Shown one piece after another: positions 56,677-64,000 of a stretch of 64,000 bases of DNA. The position numbers and the translations under genes were made by a program. The stretch is from Pedobacter zeae (GTDB lineage: Bacteria; Bacteroidota; Bacteroidia; Sphingobacteriales; Sphingobacteriaceae): assembly GCF_014196715.1 (NCBI RefSeq), contig NZ_JACIEF010000001.1, positions 24,709 through 88,708 on the forward strand, read 5' to 3'. The first letter of the stretch is position 1; every line of letters begins with the position of its first letter. The notes under the pieces are model-generated. The model ran no database searches, was not told where the DNA came from, and saw only the letters and a program-made list of their open reading frames with translations.

Positions 56677-58092
56677 ATGAAACTTGTAACCATTCAGAAA
56701 AACGTTTTAGTAATTGTTTTTACGTTGTTTTCGTTCGGAGCCTTGGCACAGGGCCAGAATGCTGATGCAGCAAAGAAACTAAATACACTTCAGCAGCAAT
56801 TCGTTGATCTTCGCTTTGGCATGTTTATCCATTATAACATCCCAACATACGCAAACGCCGATTGGCCTGATCCTGAAGCTTCTCCGAAATTGTTCAACCC
56901 TAAAAAGCTCGATGCAAACCAATGGGCTAAAGCGGCAAAATCGGCCAACATGAGCTATGGCTGTTTAACCACTAAACACCACTGCGGATTTTGTATATGG
57001 GATACCAAGAGTACCGATTATAATGTAATGAACAGCCCTTACGGAAAAGACGTGGTAAAGCAATTTACGGATGCTTTCCGGGCAAATGGATTAAAAGTAA
57101 TGCTTTACTACTCCATTTTAGATACCCACCATAAATTGAGGCCCAACCAGATTACGCCGAAACATATCGATATGATTAAGCAGCAATTAACTGAGCTGTT
57201 AACCAAATATGGCAAAATTGAAGCCTTAATTATTGATGGTTGGGATGCCCCTTGGTCGAGAATCTCTTATGATGATGTGCCTTTCGAAGATATCTACACC
57301 TTAATTAAAACGTTGCAGCCCGATTGTTTGGTAATGGATTTAAACGGTGCAAAATACCCGTCAGAAGGACTTTATTATACTGATATTAAAACTTACGAAA
57401 TGGGTGCGGGCCAACGAATGCCCAAAGAAAGTAAAGTAATGCCAACGTTAGCCTGTTTGCCTATTAACACCTCTTGGTTTTGGAAAACCGATTTTCCAAC
57501 CGTTCCGGTAAGAAAGCCTCATGAAATTGTAGATGGTTTAATTAAACCTTTAAATGCTGCAAGCTGTAATTTCATCCTGAATGTAGCTCCAAACAGAGAG
57601 GGTTTGATTGATGATAATGCGCTGGCTGCCTTAAAAGAAGTTGGCCAATTGTGGAAGAACGAGGGGCCAACCAAAGCACTCCCGCCATTGGGCTTGCCGG
57701 TTATTTCCAGTAATCTGGCTAAAAACCAGGCCAGCAACTCGAGCTGGAGCAACGATATGAACATTATGGATTTTGCAAATGATGATAGCTACAGGACATC
57801 CTGGGAATCGAACAGCGCTGTAACCAATCCCTGGTACGAAGTTGATTTTAAGAATGAAAAAGCCATAAATATGATTGTTGTAGCAGAACAGAAAGAAAAC
57901 ATCGACACTTATGCCCTTGAATATTGGAATGGTGTGGAATGGAAGAAAGTTTTTGACGGAAAAAATGAAGACCGCATTAAAATTCATCGTTTCGATCGTG
58001 TTTGGGCCAGTAAAGTCCGCATCCGTATTACACACGCCAAAGAGACACCATCAATTGCCGAGTTCCAGGTTTTTAATGAGCGGAGACCATAA
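56677..58092 (+). CDS. Alpha-L-fucosidase, GH29, with C-terminal discoidin-type domain
   Basis: Exported glycosidase of 471 residues. Signal peptide (LFSFGALAQ), catalytic barrel at about 35-335 (LRFGMFIHYNIPTYANADWP, YGCLTTKHHCGFCIWDTKST, GLKVMLYYSILD, ALIIDGWDAPW with the likely nucleophile Asp, NFILNVAPNREG) and a C-terminal F5/8 type C-like domain at about 350-470 (WSNDMNIMDFANDDSYRTSW, NPWYEVDFKN, VRIRITHAKETPSIAEFQV) that may bind glycan. It releases terminal L-fucose. No SusCD pair is adjacent. Confidence 0.92.
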   Translation: MKLVTIQKNVLVIVFTLFSFGALAQGQNADAAKKLNTLQQQFVDLRFGMFIHYNIPTYANADWPDPEASPKLFNPKKLDANQWAKAAKSANMSYGCLTTKHHCGFCIWDTKSTDYNVMNSPYGKDVVKQFTDAFRANGLKVMLYYSILDTHHKLRPNQITPKHIDMIKQQLTELLTKYGKIEALIIDGWDAPWSRISYDDVPFEDIYTLIKTLQPDCLVMDLNGAKYPSEGLYYTDIKTYEMGAGQRMPKESKVMPTLACLPINTSWFWKTDFPTVPVRKPHEIVDGLIKPLNAASCNFILNVAPNREGLIDDNALAALKEVGQLWKNEGPTKALPPLGLPVISSNLAKNQASNSSWSNDMNIMDFANDDSYRTSWESNSAVTNPWYEVDFKNEKAINMIVVAEQKENIDTYALEYWNGVEWKKVFDGKNEDRIKIHRFDRVWASKVRIRITHAKETPSIAEFQVFNERRP

Positions 58093-58154
58093 AAGAGGCA
58101 ATATCTTATAATAAGAATTGAATCCAGCAGAAATGGTTTAGAAATCTTATCAGG

Positions 58155-58184
58155 AGGTCCTTCAGCGATGGAGGACCTTTTTTA
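58155..58184 (+). terminator. Fucosidase gene terminator
   Basis: AGGTCCT / AGGACCT stem with a 10-nt loop and a following T-run, 60 bp after the stop. Confidence 0.8.
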
Positions 58185-58228
58185 TGCCAGACCTATGAGA
58201 TTGACCAGGTTTACAACCTATCCGGCCT

Positions 58229-59086
58229 TTACAGGCCAGGATAATGTCTCTTAAAAAGCTTCACCAGGTTTCCTGCAATTACTTTATTGCCCTGATCAGA
58301 AGGGTGCAAACCATCATAGGTCATTTTAACTGCATCTAAAGGATAAGGATAATCATCTTCTTTGGGGTTAAAAGGAATGGAAGCAGATTCCGGATATTTA
58401 TAGTTCTGGTATACACCTGTTGAAGGGTTTTTCAGCCTTTTAAATTTAACTGCTTTTTCAAGTTTGAGTTTTCGGTTATGATACAGGTCGAGCACAGGGA
58501 AATTTTCATGTTTGGCTATTTCGATGATGGCATTGGCAAACATTTCTAAAGTTTGCCCGTTTTTTGCCTGATAAGACCCAAACGCATTGTTGTTGGCATC
58601 GGCTATATATACAAAATCGTTGCGCTGTATAGGTGTAATTACTACAATTTTAGCATTCGGGTTTAAACTCCTGATTTTATCGATAATGATACGATAAGCA
58701 CCACAGGTAGTGCCTGTTCCGGTGTTGTTAATATAATCGTTTAAGGAGCCTACCGGAATGCCGGCCCACCAATCGTTTGTGCCCAGAAAAACCGAATATA
58801 GGTTTGATTGAACAATGCCCAGCTTGTTGATCTCTTTCGCAATACCAACCGTTGTCCAGCCGTTATGGCCCTGGTTAATATAGCTGATGTTTGGCAAACG
58901 GTCTTTAACCCGGTCGAGATAGCCTCTTTTTACGCGGTTACCTGTTTCATTTAAATGATTGTTGAGGTAGGTAATGGAATCGCCGATGGCCGTCCATTTG
59001 ATTTCTTTCGCCGGGGTAAACGAAAAATTAATGATCAGGATGAATAAAAGTGGCCCGGTTAATTTTTTAAGGTTTTTGTTGCTCAT
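58229..59086 (-). CDS. SGNH/GDSL hydrolase
   Basis: Exported esterase-like protein of 285 residues. Block I IKWTAIGDSITYLNNHL (Ser), block II Gly in NQGHNGWTTVG, block III SVFLGTNDWWAGI (Asn), block V DGLHPSDQGNKVIA (Asp/His). All four family residues are present, so it should be active. It may deacetylate a polysaccharide; convergence with the fucosidase gene is suggestive only. Confidence 0.9.
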   Translation of the reverse strand: MSNKNLKKLTGPLLFILIINFSFTPAKEIKWTAIGDSITYLNNHLNETGNRVKRGYLDRVKDRLPNISYINQGHNGWTTVGIAKEINKLGIVQSNLYSVFLGTNDWWAGIPVGSLNDYINNTGTGTTCGAYRIIIDKIRSLNPNAKIVVITPIQRNDFVYIADANNNAFGSYQAKNGQTLEMFANAIIEIAKHENFPVLDLYHNRKLKLEKAVKFKRLKNPSTGVYQNYKYPESASIPFNPKEDDYPYPLDAVKMTYDGLHPSDQGNKVIAGNLVKLFKRHYPGL

Positions 59087-59467
59087 TTCTTGTTAAAAAT
59101 CATAATTAGGCGATAAGAGAAGATCAGCGCTGAATTTAGTTAGAATATTTTAAGTTTTTGAAGCAATTTGCTTTTAAAAACAGCTACATTGATTTAGTCC
59201 CAAACATCTATTTTTTTGAGGTGCTGATCGATTTTTATCTTAATTTTTTGATACAGTTTTATATATTTATCGTAATTCAATAATCAATAATTGCAAAGGT
59301 TAAATAATGTATAAGGGCTCAGAAATGAGCCCTTATTTATTGCTGCCGATAAACAATAAGTGCATGAACGGAAGGAGGCACTTTTATTGATCAGGCATTA
59401 AAAACCGGGAACGCCGGAAGGTGAAAATTAAAGATTTTCTTCAAAGCGCTCCTGATAGTCAGCCGGT
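59087..59467. other. Intergenic region with a strong hairpin
   Basis: 381 bp between two minus-strand genes. Holds the hairpin at 59311-59336 and AT-rich sequence that should include the SGNH gene promoter. No gene seen. Confidence 0.5.
59311..59336. terminator. Intrinsic terminator
   Basis: Perfect stem ATAAGGGCTC / GAGCCCTTAT, loop AGAAAT, flanked by A/T-rich sequence, 131 bp downstream of the PLP enzyme gene. Confidence 0.8.
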
Positions 59468-60337
59468 TTAAAACTTATCTTTCATTCCAAAAAGCCCCAT
59501 TAATCCTCCGGTATGAATGGCAAGTACTTTTTCATCTTTATCGATAACTCCCTGTGTCTGTAAATCGACAATGGCATAAAACATTTTTGCGGTATAAACG
59601 GGGTCTGAAAGTAAGCCGGTTTGTGCAGTAAAGTTTTTAATAAAACCGATCAGTTCGGGGGTAGTTTTGGCGTAACCACCGAAATGATAATCCTGGTGTA
59701 ATTTCAATTGATCGGAAAGTGGCGTGTATTTCGCTATCTCATCTTTGATAAACGAGCCGCCTTTTAATACAGGGATAACATGCAGCTTGGTATTTAATCC
59801 CTGTTGCCGGATACCTTTTAACAATCCTGCTGCGGTGGTTCCCGTTCCGGCGGCACAGAAAATATGATCGTAAGTTTCGGTTAACTCCGCAATAACTTCT
59901 GCACAACCCAGGGTTGCCTCGTGTGATGCGCCACCTTCATCAACAAAATAGGCCCGGTCATCATTGGCAAAATGCTGCTCAAACAAGCTGTGTTTATTCC
60001 GGTAGCTTTCACGGTCGGTAAAAATGAGCCTCATCCCAAATAAACTGCACAGTAGTAACATCTCATTTTTTACTTCTTCGCCACGCACAAATGCTGTTGA
60101 TTTTATTCCCGATCGCGATGCTGCGGCAGCTGTAGCCACAAGGTGATTGGAATAAGCGCCGCCAAAAGTAACCAGGTGCGTTTTGTGACCGGCTTTAGCC
60201 TTCGCTAAAATGTATTTGAGCTTGCGCCATTTATTCCCTGAAATATACGGATCAATCAGGTCATCCCTTTTAACAAACAGGTTGTTAAAAGGGTGAAGTG
60301 CTATTTTTTGTACTGGACTATATATTTCTTCGAACAC
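59468..60337 (-). CDS. ACC deaminase / D-cysteine desulfhydrase family PLP enzyme
   Basis: PLP-dependent enzyme of 289 residues. PLP Lys in YISGNKWRKLKYIL, substrate loop VTFGGAYSNHLVATAAAA, phosphate loop CAAGTGTTAAGLLKG and C-terminal IHTGGLMGLFGM. The family includes 1-aminocyclopropane-1-carboxylate deaminase and D-cysteine desulfhydrase; the sequence does not decide. The start is GTG at 60337; no ATG lies near. A terminator of the upstream gene (60351-60375) is just before it. Confidence 0.88.
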   Translation of the reverse strand: MFEEIYSPVQKIALHPFNNLFVKRDDLIDPYISGNKWRKLKYILAKAKAGHKTHLVTFGGAYSNHLVATAAAASRSGIKSTAFVRGEEVKNEMLLLCSLFGMRLIFTDRESYRNKHSLFEQHFANDDRAYFVDEGGASHEATLGCAEVIAELTETYDHIFCAAGTGTTAAGLLKGIRQQGLNTKLHVIPVLKGGSFIKDEIAKYTPLSDQLKLHQDYHFGGYAKTTPELIGFIKNFTAQTGLLSDPVYTAKMFYAIVDLQTQGVIDKDEKVLAIHTGGLMGLFGMKDKF

Positions 60338-60350
60338 GTGTAAAAATAAA

Positions 60351-60375
60351 AAACACCTGAGTATTTCAGGTGTTT
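60351..60375 (-). terminator. Terminator of the DUF6588 gene
   Basis: Stem AAACACCTGA / TCAGGTGTTT, loop of 5, followed by a T-rich run on the minus strand. Confidence 0.88.
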
Positions 60376-60400
60376 AACATGAGATTATCTTCGAAAAATA

Positions 60401-61429
60401 TTATTTACCTATGCCGAAGCCCAAACCTGCATTAACCATGCTGTATTTGGCCTGGGTGTAGGAGCCATAAAATTTAAAAAAGCCGAATTTCAACTGAAAA
60501 CCCAAACTACCCCTTATCCCGTCAATATCGGTTTGTTTTACCGAGATCGGATCAACATAGGTTGCATTGCTTCCGCCATCCTCAAATTTATAAGTGCCAA
60601 GCGCTTTTAAATTGGTATTTGAGGTTTGGTAACCAATGCTGGCAAAAGGGGTGAAAAACGTAATTTTTTTGGAAACGATGGCATCAAAATTTACACCGTT
60701 GAATTTGGCGTCAATACGCTGATCGGAGTTTGCAGTATTATTGATATTCAAAGGCAGATGATATTTGTACTGGGTAAATCCTCCCGCTATTGCGATATCT
60801 ACCGGAATTAATTTCTCGGTGGTTGAACCCATAAAAAGAGGCAAAAGTTCAATTTTTGCTCCGAAACCGATCATCGATAAGTTTCCTAAATCGCTGCCTA
60901 ATTTAATCTTCGGCATAGCCCTTAAGGTAACATCAATGTTTTTGGGTAAGCCCAAAGTAGCCTGGATTTGTGCGGAAGGTACTACATGGAAACCTACACC
61001 CTGTGGCAGGTTAAAGAATTTATTGGTTGGAATTCCGCTGCTTGTGTAAATCTGCATTTTACCCCCTTCATGGTCATCACCAAAGGCAGTAGGACCTATA
61101 GATGATGCCCCCGGAGCAGGTTTAATATTGCTTAAACCCAATGTATTTACATCGTAACTTCTGGCCGATTGCGGAACAAAAGCTGCTGAAGCGGAAATAC
61201 GGACATCAAATTTTAAAAAACCTTTGGATCTGGCTGTGTTCGACCATCCATCAGTTAAACCCAGGCCCAAGCCTTTGTATAAAGGATCAAAATAGGCATT
61301 CACCAGTTTAGTTGCATCAGCAGGGCCGCCAACAAACAGATCACCAACATCTTGCTGAGCACTTGCTTTTTGAACCATTACCAATAGAAATAAGGCAAAT
61401 AACGCCTTTAAGGAGTAACATTTTTTCAT
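60401..61429 (-). CDS. DUF6588 family outer-membrane protein
   Basis: Protein of 342 residues with signal peptide (FALFLLVMVQKASAQ). Several Gly-rich segments with alternating hydrophobic residues (YKGLGLGLTDGWSNTARSKG, ATLGLPKNIDVTLRAMPKI, GFQLKFGFFKFYGSYTQAKY) indicate a beta-barrel. The terminal GLGFGIGK is porin-like. Function unknown. Confidence 0.8.
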   Translation of the reverse strand: MKKCYSLKALFALFLLVMVQKASAQQDVGDLFVGGPADATKLVNAYFDPLYKGLGLGLTDGWSNTARSKGFLKFDVRISASAAFVPQSARSYDVNTLGLSNIKPAPGASSIGPTAFGDDHEGGKMQIYTSSGIPTNKFFNLPQGVGFHVVPSAQIQATLGLPKNIDVTLRAMPKIKLGSDLGNLSMIGFGAKIELLPLFMGSTTEKLIPVDIAIAGGFTQYKYHLPLNINNTANSDQRIDAKFNGVNFDAIVSKKITFFTPFASIGYQTSNTNLKALGTYKFEDGGSNATYVDPISVKQTDIDGIRGSLGFQLKFGFFKFYGSYTQAKYSMVNAGLGFGIGK

Positions 61430-61519
61430 ATAAACGATTTAGGATGATTTGATTGCATTAAAGATAGGGTTGTTTTTTCGAAAACACTAATCATTAAAAA
61501 AATCTTGAAGTTAAAAGTT

Positions 61520-61527
61520 TATTTTTG
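61520..61527 (+). promoter_or_regulatory. Candidate -7 box before rluD
   Basis: TATTTTTG ends 4 nt before the ATG at 61532. It suggests a leaderless message. No TTG at the -33 position. Confidence 0.4.
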
Positions 61528-61531
61528 CACC

Positions 61532-62560
61532 ATGGAAAATGTGGTCGAATTGCAGGAATCAGAAGAGCAGGAATTATATGAACATTTAAAAATCATTGTT
61601 GATAAGGGACAGTCTTTGTTGCGTATCGATAAATTTCTGATGGTGCGCGTAGAAAATGCCTCCCGAAACCGCATTCAGAATGCCATTGAAGCAGGCAATG
61701 TATTGGTTAACCAAAAGCAGATCAAAGCAAGTTATAAGGTTAAACCTTTTGATGAAATATCTATTGTTTTACCACATCCACCGCGCGACACCGAAGTGTA
61801 TCCGGAAGATATTCCGCTGGATATTGTTTACGAAGACAGCGATTTGCTTGTGGTAAATAAGCCTGCCGGAATGGTGGTACACCCCGGTTTTAATAATTAT
61901 ACCGGAACCTTGGTTAACGCTTTGGCATTTCATTTTGAGCAGCTGCCCCAATTGCCGGGTAATGACGGCAGGCCAGGATTGGTTCACCGCATTGATAAGG
62001 ATACCTCCGGTTTATTGTTGATCAGTAAAAATGAAAAATCAATTACGCACCTCGCACGTCAGTTTTTTGATCACAGTATTACCCGTAAATACATTGCATT
62101 GGTTTGGGGCGATATCGAAAACGACGGCACGGTAACCGGTTACATCGGAAGGAGTGCCAAAGACCGCCGTGTGATGGATATTTACGATGATGAAGAGAAA
62201 GGCAAATGGTCGGTAACGCATTATAAAGTATTAAAACGCCTGGGTTATGTAACCTTGATCAGCTGTGAGCTGGAAACCGGCCGTACCCACCAGATCAGGG
62301 CACACATGCAGCATATTGGCCACCCGCTTTTTAACGATGCCATGTACGGAGGGGATAAGATTTTAAAAGGAACCACGTTTAATAAGTATAAACAGTTTGT
62401 AGATAATTGTTTCGAGTTGCTGCCCCGTCAGGCTTTACATGCACAAAGTTTAGGCTTTATTCATCCCACTACTAAAGAGTATATGTATTTTGAATCTCCC
62501 TTGCCGCCCGATTTTAAAGCAGGCTTAACTAAATGGGAAAATTATATCGCTACATCATAA
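61532..62560 (+). CDS. rluD: 23S rRNA pseudouridine synthase, RluD family
   Basis: Pseudouridine synthase of 342 residues from ATG 61532. S4-like RNA-binding domain at about 25-85 (LRIDKFLMVRVENASRNRIQ), catalytic domain with VVNKPAGMVVHPG and the catalytic Asp in GLVHRIDKDTSGLLLIS, then ELETGRTHQIRAHMQHIGHP. The S4 domain plus these motifs indicate RluD (helix 69 of 23S rRNA) rather than RluA. An N-terminal acidic stretch of about 20 residues is additional. The next gene starts 3 bp after the stop. Confidence 0.93.
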   Translation: MENVVELQESEEQELYEHLKIIVDKGQSLLRIDKFLMVRVENASRNRIQNAIEAGNVLVNQKQIKASYKVKPFDEISIVLPHPPRDTEVYPEDIPLDIVYEDSDLLVVNKPAGMVVHPGFNNYTGTLVNALAFHFEQLPQLPGNDGRPGLVHRIDKDTSGLLLISKNEKSITHLARQFFDHSITRKYIALVWGDIENDGTVTGYIGRSAKDRRVMDIYDDEEKGKWSVTHYKVLKRLGYVTLISCELETGRTHQIRAHMQHIGHPLFNDAMYGGDKILKGTTFNKYKQFVDNCFELLPRQALHAQSLGFIHPTTKEYMYFESPLPPDFKAGLTKWENYIATS

Positions 62561-62563
62561 AAT

Positions 62564-63403
62564 ATGCTTCAGGAGTACCTTTTGTTTAATGATGAATTTC
62601 GGGCGGTAGATGCCCCGGTTTTAACAGCTTCTAACAGGAGTTTCAAATTTGGGGATGGATTATTCGAAAGTATGCGAATGATCAATAATAAGCTTCAATT
62701 TGCTGATTTGCACGCAGACAGGTTGGTTTCGGGAATGAAAATGCTCAAAATCGACGGTCATGCTTTAATGGACGACTATTTTCTGCGCCAAAAAACCGCT
62801 GATCTCACTAAACGGAATAAATGGAATGGCAATGTCCGTTTCCGCCTTTCGGTTTACAGGGGCGGGGCCGGCGTTTATACACCCGAAATCAATAAAGCCG
62901 GTTATGTTTTAGAAGGCATTCCCTTAAAAACATCTGCTTATGAACTAAACAGCAAAGGTTTGATCATTGATGTTTTTGATGAAATGACCAAACCCGTTAA
63001 TAAGCTTTCAAATTTTAAAACAGCCAATGCACTGCTTTATGTCATGGCCGGGCTTTTTAAAAGCCAGAACCGCCTGGATGAAGCCATGATCCTGAACCAA
63101 CATGGTTTTCTCTGCGAAAGTATCAGTGCCAATGTTTTTGTAGTATATAACAAACAGATTTATACCCCTTCACTTGCTGAAGGTTGTATTGGTGGTGTAA
63201 TGCGTACAGCGATTATGCAGTTATGTAAAATGAACGACATACCTTTAATCGAAGCACAGATCAACCCCGAGATTTTAAAAGAAGCCGAAGAAGTTTTTAT
63301 TACCAATGCCACGCAAGGTATTCAATGGGTAATGGGCTACGGCAGGAAACGTTACTTTAATGAGGTATCGAAGTTTCTGATCGATAAGCTTAATAATTTA
63401 TAG
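62564..63403 (+). CDS. Class IV aminotransferase, possible PabC
   Basis: PLP enzyme of 279 residues. Motifs: SNRSFKFGDGLFESMRMINN, GNVRFRLSVYRGG, KLSNFKTANALLYVMAGLFK, FLCESISANVFVVYNKQIYT and ITNATQGIQWV. Class IV includes branched-chain and D-amino-acid aminotransferases and 4-amino-4-deoxychorismate lyase. Size and the sequence FITNATQGIQ fit the lyase group; a pabB gene is in the window but 20 kb away. Starts 3 bp after rluD, in an operon. Confidence 0.85.
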   Translation: MLQEYLLFNDEFRAVDAPVLTASNRSFKFGDGLFESMRMINNKLQFADLHADRLVSGMKMLKIDGHALMDDYFLRQKTADLTKRNKWNGNVRFRLSVYRGGAGVYTPEINKAGYVLEGIPLKTSAYELNSKGLIIDVFDEMTKPVNKLSNFKTANALLYVMAGLFKSQNRLDEAMILNQHGFLCESISANVFVVYNKQIYTPSLAEGCIGGVMRTAIMQLCKMNDIPLIEAQINPEILKEAEEVFITNATQGIQWVMGYGRKRYFNEVSKFLIDKLNNL

Positions 63404-64000
63404 TACTATTCCATAGTCTGCAGCGCACAGATCATCAACAATAAAATTTACCGGGAGAGTTGTCAGCTTTCAGGTAAACTGCGCATTAAAGTTGACAACT
63501 GTAAAATCCTGCTTCAGTCGTCATGCTGAATTTAGTTCAGCATCTATCGTGGCCGTAAAACTGTTCAAATTTTTAGGAAAGCAAAGCTAGTAGTGCTTCG
63601 GTTGCGGTAGTCCCGCCCTTTGCTTAATCCCGAAAAAGTTTTTCATAAGATAACCCCTTCTTAATCGGGATAACGCTGCCGGTCGGGTTTATTTAACAAT
63701 GGGCAGTTCTACTATGCAATTTAAACCCGAATAATTGCACTTTTGTGGCCATTTAAACCCGGTCAAAGCCAGATGCCCCCTGAGTTTAAATCCTACAATG
63801 TGGACACATCTTTTTGGAATAGTTTTGAGCATCATGCTAAGCTTGCTTTGAAAAACTACAGCCTTGAGCGAAGAACGCTGTCAATCTCAAGAGCCAGGGA
63901 AATCAAAAAAACAGTTGCAGTTCAGGTAAACTGGCACTAACAAACCTGAAACGCAGTGGTTTTGTGTTCATAACGATAATTTTAATTTTAAAAATATGTT
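63404..64000. other. 597-bp terminal region with mixed repeats
   Basis: No supported gene. It contains AGTTGTCA / TGACAACT (63458-63500), a TGCTGAA / TTCAGCA hairpin (63524-63542), a 13-bp direct repeat TTCAGGTAAACTG (63469-63481 and 63921-63933), and the 32-bp spaced motif at 63719-63793. A 65-codon frame at 63743 is translated largely from that motif. Confidence 0.5.
63719..63793. mobile_element. 32-bp periodic motif, possible IS21-type end
   Basis: ATTTAAACCCG occurs at 63719 and 63751, and the degenerate AGTTTAAATCC at 63783, each exactly 32 bp apart. Repeated terminal units of this kind, with GTGGCC before TTTAAACCCGG, resemble IS21-family ends. No transposase is visible within the window, so it is a fragment at best or an element continuing beyond 64000. 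Confidence 0.3.

Noticed and set aside
63743..63940. 65-codon frame at the right end
   Set aside because: Its first 20 residues are translated from the 32-bp periodic motif; no family recognised.

Overview
This is a chromosomal segment of a Bacteroidota bacterium, most likely family Sphingobacteriaceae (Pedobacter-like). The evidence is a SusC/SusD pair with a FecR regulator, many signal peptides ending in the type seen in this phylum, lipoproteins, -7 promoter boxes of the form TAnnTTTG, starts without Shine-Dalgarno sequences, and bacillithiol, L-lysine 6-transaminase and DUF4294/DUF4783 families typical of the phylum. The species assignment is inference. No rRNA, tRNA, CRISPR or prophage was recognised; a possible IS end lies at the right edge.

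Layout. 1-5.7 kb: FecR (5' end outside the window), SusC with an STN signalling domain, and SusD, a regulated nutrient-uptake locus. 5.7-9.1 kb: small membrane protein, methyltransferase, ECF sigma factor and a membrane-anchored partner with a beta-barrel-like C-terminus. 9.4-14.1 kb: outer-membrane barrel plus a 1007-residue TPR protein. 14.6-16.1 kb: pyrR-pyrB. 17.1-20.4 kb: DUF779 protein, AldB-like aldehyde dehydrogenase and divergent AraC regulator. 20.4-28.3 kb: GH20 hexosaminidase, rpsA, SH3b and TPM membrane proteins, DUF1080 protein. 28.6-34.6 kb: cmk, arfB, a MACPF-domain lipoprotein facing an LpxR-type lipid A deacylase, and lon. 34.9-44.8 kb: gpmI, nadC, plsY, M48 protease, pabB, purA, fur. 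44.9-50.7 kb: relA/spoT, DUF4294, glutathione peroxidase, bshB1, acyl-CoA dehydrogenase. 51-64 kb: L-lysine 6-transaminase, ricin-type lectin/zincin lipoprotein, SDR/HxlR divergent pair, GH29 fucosidase, SGNH hydrolase, ACC-deaminase-like PLP enzyme, rluD and a class IV aminotransferase.

Most of the window is ordinary housekeeping and carbohydrate-related metabolism. The most unusual structure is a set of imperfect 7-8 bp tandem repeats of unrelated sequence (CCAATGA-type, GGTTTAA-type, AGTCnnn-type, TAGTTCG-type) that sit directly at gene 3' ends, several of them as long inverted pairs; at cmk and pabB the repeat supplies the last codons and stop. Second in interest are the MACPF lipoprotein with a CA dinucleotide tract just before its start and the adjacent lpxR, whose start codon is preceded directly by a terminator-like hairpin.

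Several genes have a possible TTG or GTG start upstream of a better ATG; at pyrR, nadC and lat the upstream TTG lies inside a TAnnTTTG promoter box, so I moved the starts downstream.
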